DNA from: Sebastes aleutianus
Taxonomy: Eukaryota; Chordata; Actinopteri; Perciformes; Sebastidae
Assembly: GCA_916700875.1 (NCBI GenBank)
Contig: CAKAKS010000013.1
Span: forward strand, 8,300,686 to 8,364,685
Direction of reading: 5' to 3'
DNA length: 64,000 nucleotides
Part shown: in pieces, positions 39,693 to 52,598 of the stretch
How positions within the stretch are numbered: the stretch's first letter is position 1
How the letters are laid out: each line of letters opens with the position of its first letter
Position numbers and translations under genes: made by a program
Notes under the pieces: model-generated
Database searches by the model: none
What the model was told of the DNA's origin: nothing
The model's input: only the letters and a program-made list of their open reading frames with translations

Positions 39693-40840
39693 AAACATGA
39701 ACACACTCAGTTTACTGAATATTAATGTCTACATTAACAATCTCAGAATATCCTATAATTAAAATAACTGAAGTTTCCTTTAGATTGCTACTGTTATTAG
39801 TTAGTTTAATTACAATCAGAGTGAAGATCACAGAGGTGGAAGAAGTATTCTGATATTTTACTTAAAGAGACTCTGTGTTAGGATCAGAAATTGCTTGTTA
39901 AAAAAGACAAATTAAGCATGTTGGACTACAACTGAGAACACCGTTTATAGAACTATCGTCCTTTTATTGTATTACCTGTTTGTTGAATTATTGTGATGCA
40001 TTTAGAATTATTTTTTGGTAAAATCTCACAAAAGGCTCCCGTTTACTGAACCACCATTTTTATTATGCTCCTAATGTTTCCTTTGAAACAATTTTTTTTA
40101 CGTTGATTTGTTTGAGGAATACATTTTTTACAATTTGTTTTAGTGTTGCTTTCGCTAAATTTATGGTAAAGTTTTAATTCACATCCTCCCCTACATTATA
40201 TCTCATGTTTCAGAGTGATGTTGACTGACTTACTGTTATTTGGTACAGGTGTGTGTAAAATAGATGGAAAAGCCTCAATCACTATTATTATTTTGTCCTG
40301 AACTACAATATGAAAACCATTCATGAGCAGTTTGTTATTCAGCGTCAAAATAAACAAAATCCTAAACATTATCTACATTGATATTTTTTGAATAGTCCCT
40401 TTATTGTTTGGTCTTTCCCATGTTGTTGACTTTTTAAACATGTCAGTTTAGCGGCAGAGTCATTTTTTAAGCAGCTACATGTACAAGCTAAACATAAGTA
40501 TTTTGTTGTTTATAAAGTAGTTTGGTCGAGGTTAACTCCCTTTACTGCTGCACATACAGAGGCAGTAAGAGGTCCAGATGGCCTCTACCTGCAGCTGACT
40601 TTATATCCTCTAAAGGTGGATAGCTAGTATCACATGCCACATTTCCACAGCGTCAGACACATGTTGTTTAAAGACAGCACAAATAGAACATGCACCAAAC
40701 TCAAGAGTTAACCACGTCATGTTATACAGTATGTATATTATGGTTGGTGGTTTTATGGTCTTTGTGTTCTTGTTGTCTGTGTTGTTACTCTGTTTATTTG
40801 GTAATGTATTGTGGAACTGCAGTGCAGAGTCTAATCTTAA
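39693..40840. other. Downstream of gene D; no gene seen
   Basis: AT-rich sequence with short ORFs only. A fragment of the GTACTT-type repeat occurs near 39836. Confidence 0.5.
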
Positions 40841-40844
40841 CTAT

Positions 40845-41400
40845 GTGCAGCCCGTTAGCAAAAAAAGGCGTATAAATGCCACGATAATGCACAAGGCGTT
40901 TAGCGTGCAATAAGTACGCCTTTCTTGATTTCTGTGTGTTATTTGTATGGCATGTATCCTGTACTGTCTGCAATGTAAACGCGTCCGCGTATAAATGCTA
41001 CGTTAAGAGTTAGTGACATAAAATAAAAAGTTACAAAGACCACCAGACTTTTAACCAGGAGACCGTTGTTAGAGACCGCTGTTGACCGCTGTTTTGTTTC
41101 CTAAGTTACGTTAACGACGTTTGTCACATGACGATTATCGCGTTTTTTTTTATTGACGTTTGTGACGTGTTTTCAGTAGCTGTGTTGATTTCCGTACGAA
41201 TTTTACTTAGTTAACATACTTACTTCAAGCCAAACCATGGTGTTTTCCCTTACTCTAACTATGATGTTTGTGTGGCGTACAAATGACACGCAAAAAGGCT
41301 AAAATGTGCACCAATGAAACACGGAATGTCTGTGTAATGTTGTGGTATTTATACGCCTTCCTGTGAGACCGGGTTGCTGTGTGACTGTGTGGGTCAGACT
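40845..41400. repeat. Interspersed repeat (GCGTATAAATGC family)
   Basis: Repeated GTATAAATGCCACG/GTATAAATGCTACG motifs and TTTATACGCCTT near its end. Resembles fish MITEs that share GAGACCGTTGTT-type inner sequence. Confidence 0.45.
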
Positions 41401-41659
41401 TTCATTTGATTCAGGAGACCGTCTCATCCAGACCTGCAATTAATTACTTTAACCAAAACCAGGATATTTCCTCAAACTTTACCATACCCTTACCATGCAC
41501 ATTGTATCAAGAATATTTAAAACGTTGTTGGAAGACGATGGGAGGTTATATCGTCGACCTCTTATTCCCTAAGCCACATGGAAAAAAATCAGCCAAAATG
41601 CTGAGCTAGCTGGCTTGCTAAGCTAACTAGCTCGACTCACCTCTTACATGGAGCTTTTG

Positions 41660-42720
41660 TTGACATAACAATTTAGAACAGTGATTGATGTTCACAACAT
41701 GCAGCTACAGAGTTATACTGTTTTTTATTTAAAAAAACATTTTTTTGTAGTCAAGCAATTGAGGAAAAAATACACAGAATTATCTTATTTGTTTATTTGA
41801 ATCGAAAATGTGTCAATAAAAAAAGACTGACAGTTTCAGCTATTGATTTTGCAAAGCACCAAAGAATGTACAAATATCAGTCTATTAATACAAAATTCTA
41901 TCTTTTATTATATAGTGTAAAGTTGAATGTCACGGGACAAATATTAAAAATATACAAATCCCTAACCTAAACCGAACAAAACATATCTTTACTATCAAGA
42001 CAACACACAACTGTGATTATGACTCCTGTAAAGGTACATTTGTGTTGCATGAAGGACAACCATTTTTCATATAAATATTAAATCCAGCAAACTTTCAAAA
42101 TAAAACTTCCTGAGTTGCATTAGCTGACATTTTGCTGCCCAGTCTCACGGCAAAGCCTGTAATAGACCCACCTGTCCACCGGAAGAAAGCATCAGTGTCA
42201 CGTTTTGCCTCGCCAAGGCGTGAATATTACACTCCTGCATGAAGGTGCAGTGTTATGAAATGACGGTTATCACGTGACATTTGTCACTTGTGTTCTGTTC
42301 TTCATGCTGCGCTCTGAGCTAGTGACGTAGTATAAAAAGTGATGAAAGACCACTTAGGGTGGGAGGATGGGTCAAACAAACACAGGACTTTCAAGCAGGA
42401 GACTGGTGTTTGAGACTGGTGTTTTGTTTTGTGAGACACTGACACTCTATCTTTTGGTGGACAGGCCAGATATTGGGTTGCATTTTGATAGTGAGTGAGA
42501 AAGTGACGTGAACTTGTGTTTACTGATCATTACAATATGTGTTTTTGCAGGAAGAACTGGGTCATGATGTTCCTGATGTATAATGTTTACAGCACTGTTT
42601 ACACTCAGAATGCATTCTGGTGGACGGTAACTTTCTCTCAGGGTTCATCGCTGGCCGAGCTGGAGTCGTCCTCCTGCTGGGAGTTCTCAAGATTTGCCTG
42701 CTGAGAGGGAGACAACACAC
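41660..42720 (-). pseudogene. 3' remnant of a fourth BTN/lamin-tail gene
   Basis: Minus-strand 3' UTR remnants (TTCACAACATGCAGCTACA near 41693; TTATTTGTTTATTTGAAT near 41787; AGAATGCATTCTGG near 42607) match the ends of genes B and C. The lamin-tail exons are missing. A repeat of the 390-850 family lies inverted at 42120-42480. A possible exon at 42638-42700 encodes QANLENSQQEDDSSSASDEP and TGA, at a place that is 3' UTR in gene B. Confidence 0.5.
42120..42480. repeat. Interspersed repeat (CCAGTCTCACGGCAAAGC family)
   Basis: Inverted relative to copies at about 400-850, 21450-21876 and 53740-54170. All share CTGCATGAAGG/CCTTCATGCAG and a GTGACACTGA motif. Confidence 0.65.
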
Positions 42721-43009
42721 ACAGATTAGTTATTTAAGACTAACTAACTAGGTCATCTATATGCAGCTTGTATCCCTGTGAGGGACTGCTGTGTCCGACT
42801 TCCTCTCTGATTTCTCCAGATAACACACAGACAGATGGATGTTGATCTTTCAGCAGTAGATTAATGCAGGAAGTGACAGTTTGAACTGTTTAACTGTTTA
42901 CTGAAATATATGTTGTGTTCAGACTTTTGAGTTTTCTTGACAAGTGAAATCTTTCTCTCTTCTTACAACATCAATGGAAATAAATGTAATTAATTGTATC
43001 TTCTTTTAG

Positions 43010-43960
43010 GGGGATTCCAGGGGGTCTTTAGGGGGAGATAGCAGGTCAACAGTAGATGTCACATAGAAGTGGTGTACATCATCTGAAAGCTGAGAACCTG
43101 AAGATTAATTTGAGATGCTCAGCTCTGTGTGTCAAGTTATTCTAGTCATAAATTAGAAATAAACATGAATAAATAAATTATTTAAAATTAATTGTAAAAG
43201 TGTATTAGGGTTTAGAACATTATGATAGAAGTATATGATGGTCATCCCCATGCTCTGTTATGTCTCATAAGTTGTTGCAGCAATCTTTGGGTTGATACCA
43301 TTTGTTACACAGATTTGGTGCTAAATTTAACCATTTTTTACCACTTGAGAATTGATAAAAATGATTAATAATCCCTCCAAAATACCACATTAAGACACCA
43401 AGACCTTGAGGAACACAGTAGAGAAAGCCATGCTGTGATTTGGGATCAAAAACTTTTGACATTTGGAGATTTCTGCAAGAATCGCATACGGTGAGGTCAA
43501 ATTTAAAAAAATGGTCTCACTACAATGAAATGTCTCCTATGGGGACTAACACCATCACACATGAATCCAGTTGGGCTCATTGGATCCACAAGAGAAATTA
43601 TGTAATTCATAGACTGTTTAGGGACCCCAGTATGCAGAAATATTCAAATACACCATTTTAGAATAGGAGACAATAACACATTTATACTGCATTCAAAAAA
43701 ACTGCACGTGATTATCATAAAGTGCGCATGTCTGTAAAGGGGAGACTCGTGGGTACCCATAGAACCCATTTACATTCACATATCTGGAGGTCAGAGGTCA
43801 AGGGACCCCTTTGGAAATGGCCGTGACAGTTTTTCCTGGTCAGTACTAATAATTTCTTAGGTTTTCTAGTTTCATATGACATATGTGTCTTAAATCTAGC
43901 TCTAAAACTGAACCTACTAGAGCCTCTGAAAGACAGTAAAGTCAGTCGGGATTGTGGGTG
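43010..43960. repeat. Interspersed repeat (AGGGGGAGATAGCAGGTCAA family)
   Basis: Contains GTGGTGTACATCATCTGAAA and AATCCCTCCAAAATACCAC. A copy in the homologous place is at 61180-61650. Common percomorph repeat from memory; the 43265-43462 ORF is not a gene. Confidence 0.6.
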
Positions 43961-44383
43961 TCAGGGGTTTAAAATAAAAGTTGTTGGTTTGTAATTGATG
44001 CGACTTGGCTTATTTAAAAATGCAATTTTGAATCAATCAGAATAAAAAATAATCTGAATCTTGATAGATAATAATTATTAATAGTATTTGTGTATGTATC
44101 TGTATGTATATGTGTTTCTATGTAAAGTTTGTGTTACCCATTTGTCACACCTTGTACGTTGTAGTCCATGTTATGTTTGTGTTGTTTATGGATAATACAT
44201 TTCACACATGGATACAACATTCCCACTGACATAAGGGCTATAAAATAAACTTTATTTATCTTTTATAAACTATATTTATTGTCTAAAGGCAGACCAAGTT
44301 TTATTCTAGAGAGTGACAATGTCTTTTAAAATAGAAGTTGAAACATGTAGAAGAGGTAGAAATACATTAAGAAGACGACGTAA

Positions 44384-44440
44384 ATGTTTCATGATGTCGC
44401 GGCCATTCACTGCCGTGTGAAGTCTGTAAATGATTGATAA
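44384..44440 (-). pseudogene. Dead first exon of the unit-3 BTN-like gene
   Basis: Homologous to the gene C first exon (62262-62324). The ATG is kept (44390-44392), but the donor reads CATTTACG instead of CTGGTACG, so GT is lost. The TATAAAT box has become TATCAAT (44433-44439). Confidence 0.7.
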
Positions 44441-45443
44441 GCTGTTATCTTAACACCAGTGCAGTTAACTGCTTTAGATTTAGTTTAAACCAGCAGCAAC
44501 AAATAAATCACCAATAAATTACAGATATTACAATAAGTTGAGATCTGATGTACATGTTAGTTAAAGTCTAAAGCTAGAGAAAGAATTAATTATTTTACAG
44601 TTAAACTTTAAACACAGTATGGTGATTGGCTCTGCTTTCCTACGCTCAGTTTCACTTTGAGTGTTTTTATGATCAGCTGAACTTTGAGCCTGTTGATAAC
44701 TAGTATAAAATATTACAGCTGCAATTAAATCCTTCAGGAGTGATAACATTGTCTTTTTATGTCTTAGTTTATGTCTATAGTTGTTAGGTCTGTTATCTCA
44801 CTGCAGGGGGCAGAACAGGACTTGTTTCTCAGCTCCAAACAGCTTCATCTATAAACCTCAGACTCGGTAATGTTAACGCTGACTGTAGCAGCTTTTAACA
44901 AAAGATTTCTGCCTGCAAAACAAAACATCCAGTTGTCTTTCAGCTGTTGGTCAAGGTGGTCAGGAACGGGCAAAACACCAAAACACAGGAACAGGCAACA
45001 AAGAAAAGCAGGAACAGTTCAGATTCAGGTTCAGATAGCAAAGACATGCACATCATTAACAATCTGACGAGGAGCAGCTGGAGATGGGCTGGTATAAATA
45101 CTGTGAGGGGTAATTAGGGAATGAGGAACAGGTGAGCAAGTGAATGAGAGTCAGGTGGAAAAGTCTGAGGCCATCTGGTGGACAGGTAGAGAATGAAGGG
45201 GTCAACAAATTACAATTTACAAATTTAAATCTATATAACTATTTTATTACATTTTTTAACTGCACTATTTTATGCCTTAGATTGTTATTTTGCTTTTACA
45301 TTTACTGCTGTGATTAAACAGAAACACTTTCTTACGTTGAGGCAACGAAACCACTGTAGTTAGGTTTGGGATAAAACGGGGTGTGACAAAGCAGAGGTAC
45401 GTGACGAGTTGAGATGAGAACGTGTTGAACAAACTGAACAGGA

Positions 45444-45452
45444 AGAGGAAGC
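45444..45452 (+). promoter_or_regulatory. PU.1/Ets-like box of FcRL-3
   Basis: AGAGGAAGC 62 bases upstream of the ATG, conserved with FcRL-1 and -2. Confidence 0.5.
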
Positions 45453-45513
45453 TCTCATCTACATTAAACTTCAGCTGTATTTCAGTCTGATGCTCAGACA
45501 GCAACAAGACGAC

Positions 45514-47098
45514 ATGGAGGTTACAGCTCTCTGCTTCAGACTGAGTGAGTACTGAAGTGTCTTTGTTTTAAGTTTTACATATTCCTGTATATGTAAGTAT
45601 ATATAGTGAATGAGTCAATGGGTGATATGTGTGTTTCCTTTGTCTATCCAGTTATACACGTATTCATTCTGCTCAGTGCACAAGTTCAGAACAGAGGTAA
45701 GACGGACTCAATCCTTCATCAAATCTAGGATTATATCATTAAATTTATTACATTTTCTTGACGTATAGCTGAATCTGAAGTGGCTTGAGTTCAGTGCTCA
45801 TTGAGCGGGAATATCAGAGTGTTCGAATTTAAACTGTATCGGCCACACTTGCAGATACATGGTCTTGATATTGTGCTTTATAACATAGCTCTTTTCAGTA
45901 ATTAATTTGGGAGAAATCGTTTCTTGTCCGTCTTTCTGTCTCAGATGCAGCTTTCCGTATCGTTCCAATCAGACTGCAGTTCTTTGAATACGAGTCGGTC
46001 CATTTTCACTGCGAGGGTCTCGATGGCTCCACTCAGCTGAGAGGGATCAGGAACGCAGAGGAGTTTATTTCAGCCTGCAACGAGAGGACGCTGGTGCTAT
46101 CCGGCACGATTCTAAGAGCCTATCCAGCAGACGCTGGAGAGTACTGGTGTGAGACTGAAGGAGGAGAGAGGAGCGACGGTGTCAACATCACCGTCACTGG
46201 TAGGTTGAAGTTTCTATGAAACGTCTTTACAGGAAATCCCAAAACGTTGTCATCCCAACTCGTCACATACGGCCGCTTTGTCACACCCCCTTGGCATCAC
46301 TGTAGGATTAGGCAACGCTGCGCCGGTGTGTTTCATACTGGCGCTAAAGGGTGCCTTATGCAGCGGTATCATACACCGACGGCCGTGACAAAGCCTCCGT
46401 ATTTAACGCGAGAACGGGCTGTACATTTTTGAGATTATCTTCTGAAATTAAACAAAAACAATGTTGAGATAGAGTTTAAAGAAAATATTAAACTCATAGC
46501 AGTTGTTCAACAAATTGAGCAAACACGTCAGTTACATAACATTTCATGACCAGCTAAAGAACCTTTGTTTTCCAGCTGGTTCAGTGATCCTGGAGAGTCC
46601 TGTCCTCCCTGTGACGGAGGGAAACGATGTGACTCTGAGCTGCAGGAACAAGACGACTTCCTCCAACCTCACAGCTGATTTCTATAAAGATGGCCTCCTC
46701 ATCAGGAGCAGCTCTACAGGAGAGATGACCATCCACAGCGTCTCCTGGTCTGATGAAGGACTCTACAAGTGTGACATCTCTGGAGCTGGAGGATCACCAG
46801 AGAGCCGGTTAGGTAAGAAAGTCAGTTTGAGGATCAGTTCTCAGTTTGTGTCAGAGTAAAGCTCCAGAAAGCCCTCAGAGACGACCTGTTACGTCCTGTT
46901 AATACTGTCCTGGTGTTACAGCAGATGTGTCCTGTTGTCTCTGCAGCACTTCACAGAGAGACGTGTCCCTCCTCAGACCACTTCATACATGTGGTCCTGG
47001 TCTTGAGGACTGTGTCCACCATAGTGATGGTGGCTCTGCTGCTGCTGCTGCTGGTGGGACTACTGCATTGTGGGAAACTCAGAGTCAAGCAGAAATAA
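45514..47098 (+). CDS. FcRL-3: two-Ig Fc-receptor-like protein with short tail
   Basis: Five exons 45514-45544, 45652-45696, 45945-46199, 46576-46812, 46947-47098; one frame of 239 codons plus TAA. Leader 1-25, D1 26-110 (FHCEG, GEYWCETEGGERS), D2 111-189, membrane helix with one more Leu than FcRL-1, tail KLRVKQK. D1 differs clearly from FcRL-1 (an extra Cys in SACNERT), while D2, the membrane exon and 3' flank are almost identical, so this is a chimera or a recently homogenised copy. No tyrosine motif in the tail. Divergent partner is the dead BTN-like first exon at 44.4 kb. Ligand unknown. Confidence 0.88.
45945..46199 (+). CDS. FcRL-3 exon 3: Ig D1
   Basis: 255 bases, phase 1-1. Cys pair HCEG and YWCETE; the middle of the domain (NERTLVLSGTILRAY) has diverged from FcRL-1. 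Confidence 0.9.
46576..46812 (+). CDS. FcRL-3 exon 4: Ig D2
   Basis: 237 bases, phase 1-1; no difference seen by eye from 12312-12548. Confidence 0.9.
46947..47098 (+). CDS. FcRL-3 exon 5: membrane helix and stop
   Basis: Same as FcRL-1 exon 5 except for one His/Leu change in the stalk and one extra CTG codon in the helix. Donor missing as in FcRL-1. Confidence 0.88.
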
Positions 47099-47371
47099 CT
47101 GGTCCTCATGTTTACAGGTCAAAGGTCGTTTGGTCATCAAGAAAAGACGTTTTAACATTTAATCTTCTGTCTTTACTTTGACCTTTGTTCAAGTTGGCTA
47201 TAAGGTGTCAGACTTCTCTGTGTTACTTGTTCATACTTGCAGTGGCTGTTAGACGTTCTCACACACAGAAAGGTTAACAACCACAGAGGTACTGACTGAT
47301 GCATGGACTATTTTTAAAAAGCCAGATGACAGTTTTCTCAGTACATGTTGTTGTTCCATGTTTAGTTTTAG

Positions 47372-47465
47372 ACTCTACAGATGCTGCTGATCATTTGAGC
47401 TCCTCAGACACAAACCACATGAGAGAATATATGAATAGAAGAGGTGTTCAAGAGGCTCTGTAGAA
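47372..47465 (+). pseudogene. Fossil cytoplasmic-tail exon of FcRL-3
   Basis: Copy of 13105-13196 with a single inner change (GATCAT for GATAAT), homologous to FcRL-2 exon 8. Confidence 0.6.
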
Positions 47466-48430
47466 ACAATAAGATGGTCACAGTTTGATAGGTTTAGCAT
47501 TCAGCTCAAAGCAGCTGTTCCTCAGTGCAGCGTCACAGAGCTGCTAGCAGACTGTAGACCAGCGGTTTCCCAACCTGGAGGTCGAGACCCCACAAGAGGT
47601 CATGAGATGATTAACAAACATATTTCTGCCTCAAAGTTATGATTATCTTTTTTTGTGTTGAGCTTTGTTGTGCTTACCTCGATATGTGAACTTAAATCTT
47701 CCTTTTTTCCTTTTTTCATTTATATTAAAGATCAGCTTTCGTTGACAAAGAACAATAATTTAGAACGGGGATTATTATTCACAACCTGCAGCTACAACCT
47801 TTTACTGTTTTACTTCTGTTATTGTATTAAAGCAACACAAACACAGACTTATTTGTTTATTTGAATAGAAAACATGTAAATGAAAAAAGGATTGAGTGGT
47901 TTCAGTCAAGAATGTAAGAATGTACAAATATCACTCTATGAATGTAAAATGACAGTATTTCTTTATATAGTATAAGTTGAGACAAATGTAAAAAAATACC
48001 TACTTGGAAGTTGATATACTGATATAACTGTACAGCATCTGGGCTTGATAATAAAATGTCAAACATGTATTTATCTTTTTATCTGTTCATTACAGTATGG
48101 GATTATATATTGACAAGATTGAATATCAAACAATACAGAACATAGAATAACACCAATAAACATTCAATCCAGTAAACATAGAAAATAAATGTTCCTGAGT
48201 TAGTTCAATATTGGAGATTTCAGAATGATATTTTACTTTAAGAATGAAGAGCAATGAACAATAGCATTAAAATAAATGCAGATTTTTCACCACATTTCAA
48301 ATGGAACATGTTTGTTTATATCATTATTTACCATTCAGAATGCATTCTGGTTACTGATGGTAACTTTTTTACCTTCCTAGCAAAAAGGGAAGGGAAGCTA
48401 AAAATGAAAGCAAGTATGACAACTGGCTAA

Positions 48431-48577
48431 TTAATGATTGTTCAGTGGGTATGAACCGAGTTGATGTCGGAAGTCAGAGGTGCTGATGAGGGTGAACTTC
48501 AGATTGTATCCAGACTTCCAGGTTGTGAAGTCCTTCCAACACAGATCACAGGGCAGAACACAACCTGGGCCAGCCAT
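48431..48577 (-). CDS. Gene C set, last exon: lamin tail C-terminal part
   Basis: TTACAG acceptor; DLCWKDFTTWKSGYNLKFTL, then HQLGSYPLNNH and TAA. Starts MAGPGC where gene B has IFGQGC. Confidence 0.8.
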   Translation of the reverse strand: MAGPGCVLPCDLCWKDFTTWKSGYNLKFTLISTSDFRHQLGSYPLNNH

Positions 48578-48645
48578 CTGTAAAATACAAAGGTCACAGA
48601 CTTACAAGCAGAATCACTGAATCACTAAATTAATATAAATATTTA

Positions 48646-48684
<39 letters not shown>

Positions 48685-51600
48685 TTTATTTCCTTTCATT
48701 TCTAATGGAACTCAACAACAGTGGTTAAAGAAAGAAGAAAAAAGGAAAAATGCAACAACATAAATTGAGAAATCAACAAAGACTCACAGTGACGGTGCCT
48801 CTAGAAAAGAGTTTGAATGATGACTCAAATGTGTATGAGATGATTTTTCTCTTGACCTCCATTTCTAACCTCCAGCCTCCCAGTGGTTGGTCCTGTAGGA
48901 GAGAAATTAGTCACCAGAGGGAGGATGAGACTAAAAGAGACTAATAAATAATGTGTTATAGATGAATCCATTGTGTTTAAACAGTAAATGATTGTATGAT
49001 ATTTCCGTCTTCACATGAAAACAAGAGAAAGTGATTCTGGGGTAAACATCAGGTCATTATCTTGATTTGTCCCATCAGAATATCCCAGGATGCACTTGGT
49101 TAACGTACTGCTGTACATATTCTACACACTTATAAAGTACTTATAGTGTTTATACACACACACAACATTACCTTAGGGGACTTGTTCATGAGACGGATAT
49201 ATTTGTCCTTTTGGTTGACCTCAATGACAAAGACAGGTTCTGTGGCGGAGCTGCTCTTGTCCTCCATCTCTTTCTTTACGTTCTCCACTTCTTTCTCAGC
49301 TTCCTCCCTTTTAGTCGTCTCATCATAGAACTTCTTCTCAATCTGGAGGGAAAGAGAGATGAAGCGAGACATTCAGTTTCATTCAGTACTTTATTTAGTC
49401 CACATTATATCCTGATGAACTAGTTTCTGATTGGCTGGATGTTGTGATAATGTGCACATAGTTAGTCTCAGGTTTAACCTGTTTACTCTGAGCACATTTA
49501 TCTAACATGAAATTAGAAAATAAGAACTTTACATTTGATCACAGATTAGATTGAATGTGAATAAATAGATTTACTGTTTCACTTCTTTGTGTTTCAGTTA
49601 TTTAGTTTCTCAGATTTTTAGTTTGATCACGTTTGTCTCAGCAACAAATCAAAGTCACATGGAGAAGATAAAACAATGATTTGGTGAAAAGATGAACCTC
49701 ACCTTGGTCATCACCTCCTTCAGTTCTCCTTCGTGGCTCAGCTTCTTATCCCAGATCTGTTTGTTAAAGTGGGAGAGAGGAGAGATGAAGTAAATGTTCA
49801 CATTAATGTCTGGATGAATTCTCATTGTGATCAGATGGATGATGTGTTGAAACTGGTCTGTGGTGTTGCTGCTTGCAGCTTTCTAGAGAACTGATCATAC
49901 AAACAACTAAACACTCAACTCTGCTCTTCGTTGGTCCTCAGTAATACACCTGATATAGTTGAGTCACATCACGACTACTCAGAAACACCGATAGAATAAA
50001 CTCTAATTCACTGAAAAAAACACACCCAAGTCTGACTACTAGTGGTCAGAAACACTGATGAAATACACTTATCAGATGTATTAATTACCAAATAGACATA
50101 TTAATCACTTGCTTTGACATAACCTGTAAAGTAGAGCATGGATTTAATTAGTGGAGGTATTTAGCTGGTGGTAAAGTTATAAGTTAGTACGGTAGAAACA
50201 TTCACTAGTTGAGTTTCAGGTTCAGAGTGGTGCTGTCCCTGTAGACGATCCACTCAGACTAGTTTGGTTGTAACGTTATTCTATCCAGCATCCAGCAGCA
50301 GAAGTGAAGTTCAGTCAATGAGCTGCTGCCTGTAAAGACCTGCTGCTGATGACATGCTGGACTCAGTCTGCAGAGAACTAAAGCTCAGAGTGCTGTCACT
50401 TGTTTATTCAAAGATTATTCATGTTGTCCAAATAGCACCAATCTTGACCCTGCATGTCCTCTGGTCCTGATCGTTACACCCTCCTAGTGTGAAGTAGATT
50501 GGACTCTATTATGAAACATGTATTCTAATGTGTCTTTCACCACTTTTTAGCTCGTGAAAATATCTTTCTGATCACAATAAACATCTTCATTGTTCTTCAT
50601 TCTGATGAGATTTGTGTGTGTTTACATTTCTCTTCAGCAGGATGTTCTCTTCATCCTTTCTCTTCATATCTTCATTAATGTTCTTCAACTTCATGTCAGC
50701 TGCTTGTTTGTCCTCCAGCTAACAGACAGACAGATGGATGTTGATTTCAACTGTTAGTAAATTATAATCAGACACTTTATCACAGATTTAATGTGAATAA
50801 ATAGATTAACTGTTCTTCTTTGTGTTTTAGTTTCAGTTATTTGGTGTCTCACATTTGCTCTCATGTTTAGTTTCAGTTGTCATGGTTTCAGATAAATATC
50901 AGTTATGAAGATGATTAAAAGAAAGTGATATGAAAACACAGATAAATAATTAAACAGTGATTTAGGTAATAAATGAACCTTGGTCTGCATCTCTTTCTCA
51001 GCTTCCTCCCTTTTGGTCGTCTCCTCCTGGAGCTTCTTCTCAATCTGGAGGTAAAGAGAGATGAAGAGAGACATTTAGTTTCATTTAGTACTTTATTTAG
51101 TCCACATTATATCCTGATAAACTAGTTTCTGATTGGCTGGATGTTGTGATAATGTGCACATAGTTAGTCTCAGGTTTAACCTGTTTACTCTGAGCACATC
51201 TATCTAACATGAAATTAGAAAATAAGAACTTTACATTTGATCACAGATTAGATTGAATGTGAATAAATAAATTTACTGTTTCACTTCTTTGCGTTTCATT
51301 GAGTCCAGTTTAAGTTATTTAGTTTAATCACGTTTGTCTCAGCAACAAATCAAAGTCACATGGAGAAAATAAAACAATGATTTGGTTAAAAGATGAACCT
51401 CAGGGTTCTTGGTCTTCAGCTCTTTCAGTTCTCTCTCAGTTTCCTCTTTCTTCTTCTGCTGATCACAGAGCTGTTTGTTAAAGTGGGAGAGAGGAGAGAT
51501 GAAGTAAATGTTCACATTAGTATCTGGATGAATTCTCATTTGTGATCAGCTGGATGATGAAACCTGTTCATACTCAGACAGTCTGACTCAGTTTACTCTG

Positions 51601-52543
51601 AGTGGATTAATACTGGAAACATAACACTGATTTATCATCTGTTACATCAACAATACTGAATACAGAGATGCTTCTGCTTTAGAGTTATAAAATACCATAC
51701 CTACTACCTGCAGGAAGAATGTAACTGAATAGTTATAGACATTTGTATTACTAGTTCAGTGTCTATCTAAAACATGTCTGTTCACAACAGGCTGAATGTT
51801 TGGTCTGTGGTGTTGCTGCTTGCAGCTTTCTAGAGAACTGATCATACAAACAACTAAACACTCAACTCTGCTCTTCGTTGGTCCTCAGTAATACACCTGA
51901 TATAGTTGAGTCACATCACAACTACTCAGAAACACCGGTAGAATAAACTCTAATTCACTGAAAAAAACACACCCAAGTCCAGCTACTCGCCGTCAGAAAC
52001 ACTGACGAGATGTGTTAATTACCAAATAGACGTATTAGTAATTTCCTTTAACATAACCTGTAAAGTAGAGCATGGATTTAATTAGTGGAGGTATTTAGCT
52101 GGTGGTAAAGTTATAAGTTAGTATGGTAGAAACATACACTAGTTGAGTTTCAGGTTCAGAGTGGTGCTGTCCCTATAGACTATCCACTCAGACTAGTTTG
52201 GTTGTAACGTTATTCTATCCAGCATCCAGCAGCAGAAGTGAAGTTCAGTCAATGAGCTGCTGTCTGTAAAGACCTGCTGCTGATGACATGCTGGACTCAG
52301 TCTGCAGAGAACTAAAGCTCAGAGTGCTGTCACTTGTTTATTCAAAGTTTATTATTATTGTCCAAATATCACCAATCTTGACCCTGCATGTCCTCTGGTC
52401 CTGATCGTTACACCCTCCTAGTGTGAAGTAGATTGGACTCTATTATGAAACATGTATTCTAATGTGTCTTTCACCACTTTTTTGCTCCTGCAAATATAAC
52501 TGTGACAATAAACATCTTCATTGTTCTTCATTCTGATGAGAGT

Positions 52544-52598
<55 letters not shown>

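Larger units (their letters stand above)
43010..45230. repeat. Segmental duplication (pairs with 61180-63110)
   Basis: Includes the GGGGTCTTTAGGGGGAGATA repeat, the 5' region of a BTN-like gene and the sequence upstream of it. Same order and orientation in gene C. The signal-peptide exon present at 60931 has no counterpart here. Confidence 0.85.

Noticed and set aside
43265..43661. ORFs on both strands
   Set aside because: Fall in an interspersed repeat also present near 61.4 kb.
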